This document shows positions 15,143-23,956 of a DNA stretch of 33,782 nt, piece by piece; the stretch's first letter is position 1; every line of letters starts with the position of its first letter. The stretch spans positions 1 through 33,782 of the forward strand of contig CAZEEG010000064.1 in assembly GCA_964511065.1 (NCBI GenBank), written 5' to 3'. Source of the DNA: CALBRZ01 sp964511065. GTDB taxonomy: Bacteria; Planctomycetota; Planctomycetia; Pirellulales; S012-138. The position numbers and the translations under genes are program-made. The notes under the pieces are model-generated. The model made no database searches and had not been told where the DNA came from. It worked only from the letters and a program-made list of their open reading frames with translations.

Positions 15143-18100
15143 ATGGCAGTTACCGATGCGGCCGCCGCCCCTGTCGCCATCGAAGGGCACCTTGCCTTTC
15201 GCGTGGTCGGGCGCCGCTCCGTGCCGATCGTGCGTCTTCGCTCCTTGCCCTGCACCATCGGCGCAGGCGAGCGATGTACGCTGCGACTGCGGGGAGCCGG
15301 AATCGCGCATCTCCACTGTGGCATCACCTCCCTGGACCACCAGATCATTGTCCAGCGGCTGGCCGTCGATACCTGGCTCAATGGGCGCAGCTTCCGCAGC
15401 GCACCGTTAAAGCAGGGCGATATCCTCAGAATCGGACCCGTCGAACTGGAGGTCATCGAACTCCCCATGGTTCGGCGGATTCCCGAAAACGCGAATCCTG
15501 GCCATCGTGAACTGCCCGAGCAACCGTCCCACACCCCCTCACCGCCGGTAGCCACCAGTGCCGAGGTTGAAGGTGCGTCCCCGCCCGCCGATTCGCTTAG
15601 CGGGGAGAACACCAACGGCGTTACAGCCGACGAACCGCCGACCGCTCCGACCGCGCAACCGCTCGATACCCCATCGCCGGCCAGCCATCACGGGGACACC
15701 GCCGGCGGCGAAGCCTCGGGCGCGCAACCCGGCGGCAGCGCGCCGCCCGAACCAACCGCCGAGCAGGCGTTCCAGGCGCTCCAAGCCCTTCAGTCCCAAC
15801 TGGACAAGATCGCCCAGCGTGTGGAGTCGGTCGATCAACCGGCATCGCCCTCGCACGAGCAGTTCGAGGCCGCCATCCGGCAATTGGAAAACCACCTCAA
15901 CGACCTGGACCAGCGGCAACTGGCCGACGCCAACTTACGCGCCGTCTGGCAACAGGAGCTGGAACAGCGCATCAAGGAGTTGTGCGAACAACAGCATGTC
16001 GACGCAGAACGCCAGGCACGCTGGCAACAAAGCCTCGAACAGCGCATCCAGAGCCTGTGCGACCAGCACCATACCGACTCCAGCCAGCGGACAGCCTGGC
16101 AACAGGAGTTGGAAGAGCGCCTAACCAGAGCGCTTGAGCAGCACAACACGGACTCCAGCCAACACGCCGCCTGGCAGCAGGATTTAGAAGAACGCTTCAC
16201 GAGTGCGCTTGAGCAGCACAATGCCGATGCCAACCAACGGGCCGCCTGGCAACAGGAATTGGAGCAGCGACTAAAAAGCCTGGATCAGCAGCAGCAGGCG
16301 GAACTGGCGCGTTGGGAAGATTGGCGGCAAGAGTTGGTCGCCGGCACCGATCAGACAGCGGCCCGGCTGCAACTGATCGAGGATTGTCTCCAGCGGTTGG
16401 ACCATCGCCAGCAGCAAGCCGACAGCGAGCACCAGCAGATCGAGGGCGATCTGACGCGGCTCTTGGAGAACCTGACGGGCCAGAGTTCCCGCCTGGACAG
16501 CCAGTTGGGCCAGCTTGAGCAGCAGCGCGGCGCCTTTGCGGTCGAGATGCAGCATTGGCTGGAGGAGCAGCAATCGTTCCGCCAGGCGTTTGCGGCGTGG
16601 AGCGAGCAGTTCACCCGACACCAGGAGCAGTTGGAGAGTCAGCGGCGCGAACTGGATGAACTGCGCGGCCAATGGGCGAACCAGCAGCAACAGTTTCGCG
16701 AGCAGCTTGAAGCCCAAACCCAGCAGCTTCAGCAACGTTACGAGCAGTTGGAGGAGGAACGCCGCGAGCTTTGGGAACAAGCGCGCGAAACGTGCCAGGC
16801 ATCGGAAGCGGCGATGGCTCGCTGGGAGCAGCGGCTCCAGCAAACCGATGCGGCCCTGGAGCAGGTGGAAAGCCGGCTGTCCGCGCTGATTCACAGCCAG
16901 GAAGCCTGGGCCAACCAGTTTGCCACGCACGAACACACGGTCGCCCAGCGGCTCGATGAGCTCGAAGCCCGGCAAAAGGAGTATCGCGACCTCGACACCG
17001 CATTTCGGGCTGAACTGCACGCCTGGCAGGAACAAACCAGCGAGGCGGGTAGCGACGTTGCCGCGAGGCTCAGGGCACTGGCCGACCAGGTCTCGCAACT
17101 GAGCCAACGGCAGCAGGCCGGCGACGACGACCTTCAAGCATTGCGGCAGCGCTTGCTCGAATCGCAGGAACAACTCACCGCGCAGGCGGCCGAACTGGAA
17201 CGCCGCTACGAAGCCGGCCACGATGCCCAGGCGCAGCGGCTGGATGCCGTGCAGGAGCAGATCGAGCGTCAGGCTCAGCAGCCAGCCGCTTATGCCGAGC
17301 TGGCGCACCGGATCGAGCAGTTGCAGTCGCAGCTTGACTCCTTGCACGCGGCCACGGATCGCGCCGTCCAGGCCGAGGCGCCCGGTGCCGGCGTAGCCGA
17401 CGCCGCTGAAGCAACGGCCAATGAGGAAGCGACCACCGCCAGCGAGCAGGCTGCCGCCACGGAGCCGCACCTGGCCGAGGCAGCATCCCCGAGAGAGGAA
17501 GCATCCCCGGGAGAGGAAGCCGCGGCCACCCTCGATCGTGCGCCGTCAGAGAATGACACGGATGATACTGCTGATACTGCCCCACACGATGAAGCGGCCA
17601 GCGGCGACCCATACTGGCAGACGCGGCAGCGGCTGGTTGCCTTGGGCATCCTCGCGGCCGACGACGAAACGCTGTCTGACGATGAAGCACCGCCCGCTGG
17701 CGAACCGGCCGAAGAACGGCTGCACCTGCACCAGGAAGAAACCGCAGACGAGGCCCCGGCATCCCCCCAGGATGAACCGACGGCCGCGGACGCCGCCCCC
17801 TGCCAGGTAGCCGGTTCCGACGTTCAGAGCGCCAGCAGCCACGATCGTAGCGGTCATGATGCTACCGTCCACGATGCCGACGATTTCAGCATCTCGGAAC
17901 CCGTGGACGACAGGTACGGCGAGGCTGGCATCCAGGGCAGCGCCAAAACAGAACACGACGCTGAAACGCCCGGCGGCATGGAGCCATCGCCGACAGACGA
18001 CGACTCCACCAATCAGGCCGAGCCCAGCGAGGCCCATGAAGAATCGGAGGCAGACGCGGCCCCTCCACAGGCAGTCGCCGCGCAGCCAGTCGCCGAAGAA

Positions 18101-18790
18101 TCAGCGGCCGAGTTGCTCAAACGGTTAGGCATGTATCCCGACTCCGATTCAGACGAGGAGGAATCGGCGGAGCAAGCCCAGGCCTGGCAGGCTCAACCCG
18201 AAGTGTCGCACTCCGACCGGCCGCAGCAGCCAGCCAGCACCGAGGCGGAAGAAGGCGACGAGGACGTTTCCGTCGAAGATTACATGTCGCGGCTCTTGGC
18301 TCGGATTCGAGGCCAGGAATCGCCGCCGGTCCCCGTGTATCAACCCGCATCCCCGCAGCAGGAGAAGGTTGACCCACCCGCCAGGGCGCTCCCGGAAGGC
18401 AGCCAGGAATCGGAGTCGGCATCCGAGGAATCGTATGCTCCACGGCATCGGGCCCCGGAGCTGAACAAGAACATGTCTGCGATGCGGGACCTGGCGAACC
18501 GCAACGCCCGCGAGGCGCTGGACACTCATTCCCGGCGGCAACTCAAGAACGACTCGGTGGTCACCCTGAGCGTGGCGATCGTGGCAATGCTGGCGTCGTT
18601 CGTGCTGATGTGGCTTTCGACCCAAAGCCAGGGCATGTTCACCTACTGGCTGTCGCTCATCGCGTTGGTGATCGCCGGCATCTGGGGAATCAAATACCTG
18701 TACATGACCGGCCAGCTTTACGCCCGAGCGGGCGACGACGAAGACGACGAGGACGAAGACGACGAAGCCTACGACGACGAGGAAGCTTAA
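15143..18790 (+). CDS. Large degenerate-FHA, coiled-coil, acidic, two-membrane-segment protein
   Basis: A 1215-residue protein; the ATG has AAGAGGAAG just upstream. The N-terminus (about 15-110) looks like an FHA fold with TIG (38-40), H58 and LNG (79-81), but the phosphothreonine-contacting Arg and Ser positions read A41 and A55, so phosphopeptide binding may be lost. After a Pro/Ala linker, about 205-740 is a Gln/Glu/Arg-rich coiled coil that includes five consecutive 25-residue repeats (262-386), each with a conserved WQQ-LE-R core. An acidic, Ala/Glu/Asp-rich low-complexity region follows (about 745-1090). Two membrane segments (1138-1158 and 1168-1188) and a poly-Asp/Glu tail close it. 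It is probably an inner-membrane protein with a long cytoplasmic rod, perhaps a scaffold. I do not recognise a characterised homologue. It converges with tsaD. Confidence 0.8.
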   Translation: MAVTDAAAAPVAIEGHLAFRVVGRRSVPIVRLRSLPCTIGAGERCTLRLRGAGIAHLHCGITSLDHQIIVQRLAVDTWLNGRSFRSAPLKQGDILRIGPVELEVIELPMVRRIPENANPGHRELPEQPSHTPSPPVATSAEVEGASPPADSLSGENTNGVTADEPPTAPTAQPLDTPSPASHHGDTAGGEASGAQPGGSAPPEPTAEQAFQALQALQSQLDKIAQRVESVDQPASPSHEQFEAAIRQLENHLNDLDQRQLADANLRAVWQQELEQRIKELCEQQHVDAERQARWQQSLEQRIQSLCDQHHTDSSQRTAWQQELEERLTRALEQHNTDSSQHAAWQQDLEERFTSALEQHNADANQRAAWQQELEQRLKSLDQQQQAELARWEDWRQELVAGTDQTAARLQLIEDCLQRLDHRQQQADSEHQQIEGDLTRLLENLTGQSSRLDSQLGQLEQQRGAFAVEMQHWLEEQQSFRQAFAAWSEQFTRHQEQLESQRRELDELRGQWANQQQQFREQLEAQTQQLQQRYEQLEEERRELWEQARETCQASEAAMARWEQRLQQTDAALEQVESRLSALIHSQEAWANQFATHEHTVAQRLDELEARQKEYRDLDTAFRAELHAWQEQTSEAGSDVAARLRALADQVSQLSQRQQAGDDDLQALRQRLLESQEQLTAQAAELERRYEAGHDAQAQRLDAVQEQIERQAQQPAAYAELAHRIEQLQSQLDSLHAATDRAVQAEAPGAGVADAAEATANEEATTASEQAAATEPHLAEAASPREEASPGEEAAATLDRAPSENDTDDTADTAPHDEAASGDPYWQTRQRLVALGILAADDETLSDDEAPPAGEPAEERLHLHQEETADEAPASPQDEPTAADAAPCQVAGSDVQSASSHDRSGHDATVHDADDFSISEPVDDRYGEAGIQGSAKTEHDAETPGGMEPSPTDDDSTNQAEPSEAHEESEADAAPPQAVAAQPVAEESAAELLKRLGMYPDSDSDEEESAEQAQAWQAQPEVSHSDRPQQPASTEAEEGDEDVSVEDYMSRLLARIRGQESPPVPVYQPASPQQEKVDPPARALPEGSQESESASEESYAPRHRAPELNKNMSAMRDLANRNAREALDTHSRRQLKNDSVVTLSVAIVAMLASFVLMWLSTQSQGMFTYWLSLIALVIAGIWGIKYLYMTGQLYARAGDDEDDEDEDDEAYDDEEA
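15926..16300 (+). repeat. Five in-frame 75-bp repeats in the FHA/coiled-coil gene
   Basis: Five adjacent units of exactly 25 codons encode a recurring pattern D-x5-x-W-Q-Q-x-L-E-x-R, ending in a Gln/His-rich stretch. Tryptophan is at unit position 8 and the LE pair at 12-13 every time. Nucleotide identity is partial, so the array is old or under protein-level selection rather than a recent expansion. Confidence 0.85.
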
Positions 18791-18801
18791 GGTTTGCCCC
18801 T

Positions 18802-18869
18802 CGCCGTAGGGTCGGTTTGACTGTCTGAATCCAACCTATGGCCCGCGCACGCACGCCGTAGGGTCGGTT
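18802..18869. repeat. Direct repeat between convergent genes
   Basis: The 16-mer CGCCGTAGGGTCGGTT occurs at 18802-18817 and 18854-18869, 52 bases apart, just after the FHA gene. Motifs containing CGTAGGGT are familiar to me as dispersed intergenic repeats in planctomycete genomes. A hairpin CGTCCG/CGGACG follows at 18957-18976, without a U-tract. Confidence 0.5.
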
Positions 18870-18984
18870 CTACCGGCAGCGAACCACAAACACCCGCGTA
18901 TCGCGCCCCGCTCGCAGTGCCGCACACACGTTGTACGCCCCACGCCACCCGCATTGCGTCCGACAATTGGCGGACGTGCGGGCC

Positions 18985-20019
18985 TTACGGAGTCACACCT
19001 TGGCCGCGGACCAGGCCCGGTTGCACGTCGATATCCAGCGAGGCAACCCGACCGGCTTTCAACAGTTCCACGGCAATGGCGCCCATCACGGCGTTATCGG
19101 TGCAAAGGTTTAGCGGCGGCACAATGACTTCCACTTGACGCCGCTCGCAGGCGGCGACCAGTTGCTCGCGAAAGGCCCGGTTGGCGGCCACGCCGCCACC
19201 GACGCACAACCGCTGGGCCCCGGTTCGCTCCAGGGCCTGCAGCGACTTGCCCACCAGCACATCGACCACGGCCGCCTGAAAACTGGCGGCAATGTCGGCC
19301 ACTTGTTGCGGCGAAAGGTCCACCTGGGCCGGATCGCCGCCCGGCCCGGCAATCGCGTACCGCACCGCGGTCTTGAGACCACTGAAGCTGAAATCCAGCC
19401 GGCCGCGGTTATCGAGCATCGGGCGCGGAAACGCATACTTCTTGGGGTCGCCGGTGGCCGCCGCGCGTTCCATGGCCGGCCCGCCCGGAAACCCCAACCG
19501 CAGCATGCTGGCCACTTTGTCGAACGCTTCGCCGGCGGCGTCGTCGATGGTTGAACCCAACAGCGTGAAATCCACCGCGGTAGGGCAGTCGTAAAGGCTC
19601 GTATGCCCCCCGCTGACGATGAGCGCCGTACACGGAAATACCTCGCGGCCTGCCGCGATCCGGCAGGCGTACACGTGGGCCTGCAGGTGATTGAAGGCTA
19701 CCAGCGGCACGTCCAGCGCCACGGCCAGGGCCTTGGCCGCGCATAGTCCCACCAGCAGCGACCCGGCCAGGCCCGGGGTGGTGGCCACGGCCACGGCGTC
19801 CAGCTCGTGCAAACCGACCTTGGCCTGCGCGAGTGTCTCGTCGATGACCGGCAGAATCCGTTCCAGGTGCGCCCGCGAGGCAATCTCCGGCACCACGCCG
19901 CCGAACCGCTCGTGCAGCGCCGTTTGCGATGCCACCACGGAGCCCAGCACTTCCAACTGATCGGTGACAACGGCCGCCGCCGTTTCATCGCAGGTCGATT
20001 CCAACAAGAGCAGTTTCAT
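18985..20019 (-). CDS. tsaD: tRNA threonylcarbamoyladenosine transferase TsaD
   Basis: A 344-residue Kae1/TsaD/YgjD protein that transfers the threonylcarbamoyl group to A37 of ANN-decoding tRNAs, with TsaB and TsaE. The ATG at 20019 gives the canonical start MKLLLLESTCDET; upstream codons in the same frame are not conserved-looking. Motifs: an ESTCDET phosphate loop (7-13), the metal pair H111 and H115 in HLQAH, VSGGHT (135-140), AGEAFDKVA (162-170), the glycine loop VGGGVAAN (273-280) and CTDNA with metal ligand D308. All key residues are present and the length is normal. It diverges from the phosphoglucosamine mutase-like gene and no tsaB or tsaE lies nearby. Confidence 0.97.
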   Translation of the reverse strand: MKLLLLESTCDETAAAVVTDQLEVLGSVVASQTALHERFGGVVPEIASRAHLERILPVIDETLAQAKVGLHELDAVAVATTPGLAGSLLVGLCAAKALAVALDVPLVAFNHLQAHVYACRIAAGREVFPCTALIVSGGHTSLYDCPTAVDFTLLGSTIDDAAGEAFDKVASMLRLGFPGGPAMERAAATGDPKKYAFPRPMLDNRGRLDFSFSGLKTAVRYAIAGPGGDPAQVDLSPQQVADIAASFQAAVVDVLVGKSLQALERTGAQRLCVGGGVAANRAFREQLVAACERRQVEVIVPPLNLCTDNAVMGAIAVELLKAGRVASLDIDVQPGLVRGQGVTP

Positions 20020-20282
20020 CGCAGACGCTAATTCAAGGAAAGGTTGAGTTGGGCCGCGGCCCCGGCAACTCCAGTCGCTCATTCTGGACGACATCCCCCG
20101 GCACGCGAAGGGGGGGCCGCCCGTTTCGTCTCCATCTCCCCCCGCCGCGCGTGGCGACTTCCGCCGTTGGTCGAACCGGCCTCCTTGCGTTATGCTCCCG
20201 GATGGAAGGGGCGGCCGGTGACGAGTCGGCAATCACCGCACCGCCGCCTGAAGGCTGGATCACCGAGGAAGGAGCCACGCGC

Positions 20283-21653
20283 GTGTCGCAGTTGATCATA
20301 AGCGTGTCGGGCCTGCGAGGCATTGTTGGAGAAACGCTCACGCCGGAAGTCGCTTCGCGCTACGTTGCGGCTTATGCCGATTTCGCTCCGGCGGGGCCGA
20401 TCGTGGTGGCCCGCGATGGACGCGCCAACGGCCGCTGGCTGGTGGACGTGGTCGCCGGCACGCTGGCCGCCGCCGGGCGCGATGTCCTGGATGCCGGCGT
20501 GGCCGCCACGCCCACCGTCGGCGTGCTGGTGAGTGCCAAAGGGGCCGCCGGGGCCATCCAGGTTTCGGCCAGTCACAACCCGGCCCCTTACAATGGGCTA
20601 AAGCTGTTCTCCCCGGCCGGGCAGGTGCTCGACGCCGAGGCCGGCCAGCAGGTTCTGGATCGTTATCACCAGGGCCGCGCCACCTGGGCCGCCAGCCAGC
20701 AGGTGGGCACCCGTTCAACGCTGGACGATCCGCACGGTGCGCACCTGGAACGGGTGCTCGCGGCGGTGGATGTCGAGGCCATCCGGCGGCGACGTTTCCG
20801 CGTGCTGCTCGATGCCAACCACGGTTCCGGCGGGCTGCTCGGTCGCCGTCTGCTGGAAGCCCTGGGCTGCGAGGCCACCATCCTCGGCGAAGAACCTTCC
20901 GGTCACTTTGCCCACGAACCAGAACCCACGGAGGAAAACCTGCGCGACGTGGCCGGACAAGTGGCAGAACAAGGCGCCGCGGTGGGCTTTTGCCAAGACC
21001 CCGATGCCGACCGCCTGGCCCTGATCGACGAGCGGGGCCGCTACATCGGCGAAGAAGCCACGCTGGCCTTGTGCGTCGAACACGTGCTGCGGCAGCAGGT
21101 CGGGCCGATTGTCACCAACTGCTCGACCAGTCGGATGGCCCAAGACCTGGCAGAGCGGGCCGGAGCCAGCTTCTGCCACAGCCGCGTGGGCGAAGCCAAC
21201 GTGGTGGCCATGATGCAGGCTCAAGGAGCCATCCTGGGCGGTGAAGGCAACGGCGGCGTGATCGATCCCCGTGTGGTATACGTGCGCGACAGCTTCATCG
21301 GCATGGCCCTGGTGTTGGAAGCGCTGGCTGCCGCGGATCAACCGCTTTCTGCCCTGGCCGATCGCTTGCCGCAATACCAGATTGTCAAGACCAAGATCAC
21401 CGTGCCGCAGCAGCACGTAGCCGCCGCCTTGGACGCGCTGGAACGGCACTTTGCCCAAGCAACAGCCGAGCGTCCTGCCGCACAATGCGACCGGCTCGAT
21501 GGCCTGCGGCTGGACTGGCCAACCGGTTGGCTGCTGGTGCGGGCCAGCAACACGGAACCCATCGTGCGGGCGATTGCCGAAGCAACCACGGCTCACCAGG
21601 CCCATGCCTGGTGCGATGAAGCGGCCGAAGTGATCCGGGCGGTAACCGGCTAA
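20283..21653 (+). CDS. Phosphoglucosamine mutase-like phosphohexomutase
   Basis: A 456-residue alpha-D-phosphohexomutase. The GTG at 20283 is chosen because GAGGAAGGAG ends eight bases upstream and the protein then begins with SQLIISVSGLRGIVG, the expected first strand; the open frame extends a further 78 codons upstream but looks non-coding. The phosphoserine loop is SASHNP with active serine S97, the magnesium loop is DPDADR (D239, D241, D243), the sugar loop is GEGNGG and the phosphate-binding loop is RASNTEP near the C-terminus. These fit GlmM, which makes glucosamine-1-phosphate for cell-envelope sugars; a phosphomannomutase role cannot be excluded from the sequence. It is followed by a DUF488 gene. 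Confidence 0.92.
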   Translation: MSQLIISVSGLRGIVGETLTPEVASRYVAAYADFAPAGPIVVARDGRANGRWLVDVVAGTLAAAGRDVLDAGVAATPTVGVLVSAKGAAGAIQVSASHNPAPYNGLKLFSPAGQVLDAEAGQQVLDRYHQGRATWAASQQVGTRSTLDDPHGAHLERVLAAVDVEAIRRRRFRVLLDANHGSGGLLGRRLLEALGCEATILGEEPSGHFAHEPEPTEENLRDVAGQVAEQGAAVGFCQDPDADRLALIDERGRYIGEEATLALCVEHVLRQQVGPIVTNCSTSRMAQDLAERAGASFCHSRVGEANVVAMMQAQGAILGGEGNGGVIDPRVVYVRDSFIGMALVLEALAAADQPLSALADRLPQYQIVKTKITVPQQHVAAALDALERHFAQATAERPAAQCDRLDGLRLDWPTGWLLVRASNTEPIVRAIAEATTAHQAHAWCDEAAEVIRAVTG

Positions 21654-21805
21654 GCCTTGCCGGGTACAATGAGAATAGCCGCAGGTCCGGTTTGCCGGGC
21701 AACATGCGGGTGGTGATCGGCATCCACCGCCGGGCCAGCAAGGGCGTGGGCATCCCTGCGGCCGGCGCGACCGGTCCCACGCATCTGAGTGATAGGCCGC
21801 CCCCT

Positions 21806-22354
21806 ATGGATATGCCGCTGCACCTGTTCACCGTTGGCCATTCCACGCACGCGATCGAGCCGTTTATCGAGCTGCTCCAAGCGCATGGGATTGAAGTCTT
21901 GGCCGATATCCGCCGGTTTCCCGGCTCGCGGAAGCATCCCCAGTTCAACCGCGAGTCGCTGGAAGCGGCACTCCGCGCGGCCGGGATCCGGTACGTCTGG
22001 ATCGAAGGCTTAGGCGGCCGGCGGCCCAAGCGCACGGACTTTGACTCGCCCAACGCCGGATGGCGCAACGACAGCTTTCGCAACTATGCAGACTACATGC
22101 TGACCGGCGAATTTCGGAACGCCATGGACGAACTGGAAGCGACCGCCAGACAGAACCGTACGGCGATGATGTGTTCGGAAAGCCTGTTCTGGCGGTGTCA
22201 TCGCCGGCTGGTGAGCGATGACGTGGTGGCCCGGGGCGGCACGGTCGAACATATCTTTCCCGGCGGGGAAACCCGGCCTCACGCGCTGACCGCGGGTGCG
22301 CAAGTCGATGCCGGTGTAGTCACCTATCCCGGCGAAAAGACGCTGTTTGATTGA
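21806..22354 (+). CDS. DUF488-family protein
   Basis: A 182-residue DUF488 protein. The start at 21806 (MDMPLHLFTVGHSTH) gives the canonical strand followed by the GHS motif (11-13); the open frame continues upstream without conserved sequence, and a second ATG two codons in is possible. Other family marks are LADIRRFPGSRKHPQFN (33-49), the central strand with C123, and the paired CHR (131-133) in the CSESLFWRCHRR region. The family is widespread and often found near stress genes; its biochemical role is not established to my knowledge. It lies 152 bp after the mutase on the same strand and converges on the next gene, 24 bp away. Confidence 0.92.
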   Translation: MDMPLHLFTVGHSTHAIEPFIELLQAHGIEVLADIRRFPGSRKHPQFNRESLEAALRAAGIRYVWIEGLGGRRPKRTDFDSPNAGWRNDSFRNYADYMLTGEFRNAMDELEATARQNRTAMMCSESLFWRCHRRLVSDDVVARGGTVEHIFPGGETRPHALTAGAQVDAGVVTYPGEKTLFD

Positions 22355-22358
22355 TCGC

Positions 22359-22380
22359 GGCCCACGCAAGGAGGGCCTTT
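22359..22380 (+). terminator. Weak bidirectional terminator between convergent genes
   Basis: GGCCC (22359-22363) pairs with GGGCC (22373-22377), followed by TTT on the plus strand. The 24-bp space between the DUF488 stop and the convergent stop leaves little room for anything stronger. The U-tract is short, so efficiency is uncertain. Confidence 0.3.
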
Positions 22381-23818
22381 ACTCCGAGGTGGCTTCCACG
22401 ATCCGCACGTTGGTCGAAAGGTACAGCGGCAGCGTGCCGTTGTACGTCAGTTCCACAAAGCCGGCCGCGAAACCATCCTCGGGCAGCGGCAATCGCGCCA
22501 CGTAGCCATCGCCGTCTTGCTCGGCCGGAGTCGAAACCCACTTGGCCTGGCGGAAGTCGCGGCTATCGCTGCTGGCCTGCCACAGCATCACATGCGTGGG
22601 CTTCTGGTCGGAGTGGACGCGGATCGTCAGCGCGCCGTTGTGCTGGGTGATCTGCCAATCCAACTTGGGTAGGGTGCGGTCGCCTTGCGCCGCTTGATGC
22701 AATGCCACCACGCCACCGAGCACACGCGTCAAACCTTCCACGCCTTGCAAGCCGTGGCCGGCACCGGGCACGTAGACCACATACTTGTCGCCGCTTAAGC
22801 CGTCCCAGTACTGGTTCAGCGCGTCCAGCGGCCAGTAAGGATCGTTGGTGCCCAGCAGGATCAGTTTGGGCTGATTCAACTGCTGGCGGTAGGCGTAAGG
22901 ATCGACGATGGCGTTGAGCTTTTCACCTGCCGTGGTGGTCGCCCGCTGGGGAATGTCGCGCCGCGTGTAATCGGCAATCATGTCGGAGAACCGGCCCCAG
23001 GTTGCAAGCTGGTGCTTCATTTGCCGCGGCATGTTCAGCACGTCGATCACCATGGGCGCCAAGGCCGAGACGCGGCGATCCACGGCCGCGGTTAACCAGG
23101 TGGTCCAGCCGCGTTTGCTGGCGCCCGTAACGGTAAACTGCCGCACCTCCAGGTTCCAATGTTGCTGGGCATACTGCTCGACGGCGTCCATCGCCCTGAC
23201 AGCGCTCTTGACCATCGGCAGCAGCAGCGGCCAGTCTTCCTCGCCGGTGCGGAGGTATTGATCGAAGGTGTAGGCGATGGCGGCATCTTCCACCATCCCA
23301 CCCAAGATCGGTTGCTGGGGAACCTGCCGGATCACCGCGACCGGGGCCTTGAGAATCTCGGCCGCGTTCGCCAACAGCGTGGCCTCGCGGGGCAGTTGTT
23401 CATCGCCATTGGGCGCAGCCGCGTAGGCTTCGTTCCACCGCCCGCCGCCAATCACCAGCAAGCCGTGGGGCGAGTGATCGATCTGCGATGGCCGCAGGAT
23501 GAACAGTTGATGCTTCCAGGGAATGCCGCGCCACGTTTGCGAGGTGAGCGTCAGCTCCACGAAGGCGGTTCGGCCAATCTGGCCCTCGCGGCGTACCTTC
23601 CAGGAAAAGCTATCGTCGTCGTTGCGAACGTACCGCGCCAGCGGCCCGTCGATCTTCAAAGCGGCGGCCTCGACTTGCTGGGCGCCAACGGGTGAATCCA
23701 TCGTCTTGGCGGCACCTTCGGCACGAAGCAGGCCGTTCAAGAAAGCAGCAGCCCCCAGCCAGATGGCCCCGACAACCAAGTACAGCCCCCAAGCAGAACG
23801 AAGCAGCCACTTGCGCAT
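22379..23818 (-). CDS. PhoPQ-activated pathogenicity-related (PqaA-type) protein
   Basis: A 479-residue exported or membrane-anchored protein. The ATG at 23818 begins MRKWLLRSAWG and a hydrophobic segment (8-27), a signal peptide or anchor; AGG-type pairing lies just upstream. The body is an alpha/beta-hydrolase-like fold of the PhoPQ-related family: a candidate nucleophile S234 in TGASKRGWTTW, D326 in LGTNDPYWP and H355 in GAGHG form a plausible triad. A C-terminal beta-sandwich region (about 390-479) completes it. The family was named from a PhoP/PhoQ-activated Salmonella gene, but in planctomycetes it is a general secreted hydrolase-like protein and the name says nothing about virulence. 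Substrate unknown. Confidence 0.9.
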   Translation of the reverse strand: MRKWLLRSAWGLYLVVGAIWLGAAAFLNGLLRAEGAAKTMDSPVGAQQVEAAALKIDGPLARYVRNDDDSFSWKVRREGQIGRTAFVELTLTSQTWRGIPWKHQLFILRPSQIDHSPHGLLVIGGGRWNEAYAAAPNGDEQLPREATLLANAAEILKAPVAVIRQVPQQPILGGMVEDAAIAYTFDQYLRTGEEDWPLLLPMVKSAVRAMDAVEQYAQQHWNLEVRQFTVTGASKRGWTTWLTAAVDRRVSALAPMVIDVLNMPRQMKHQLATWGRFSDMIADYTRRDIPQRATTTAGEKLNAIVDPYAYRQQLNQPKLILLGTNDPYWPLDALNQYWDGLSGDKYVVYVPGAGHGLQGVEGLTRVLGGVVALHQAAQGDRTLPKLDWQITQHNGALTIRVHSDQKPTHVMLWQASSDSRDFRQAKWVSTPAEQDGDGYVARLPLPEDGFAAGFVELTYNGTLPLYLSTNVRIVEATSE

Positions 23819-23956
23819 GGAACCTATCCCAAGGGTGAACGATGAACGCGGAGAAGTGAGCATGCCCCCCCAGGGGTGCCAGCGCCGCTGGCCCCCTCCC
23901 GCAGGCATCTTAGCGGCCGGCCGCACCGGGGCAATCGCGGCCCATCCCTGGCATGG

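Noticed and set aside
16271..17470. 399-aa Leu-rich minus-strand frame opposite the coiled coil
   Set aside because: Leucine richness comes from reverse-complemented Gln/Glu codons of the real plus-strand coiled-coil gene.
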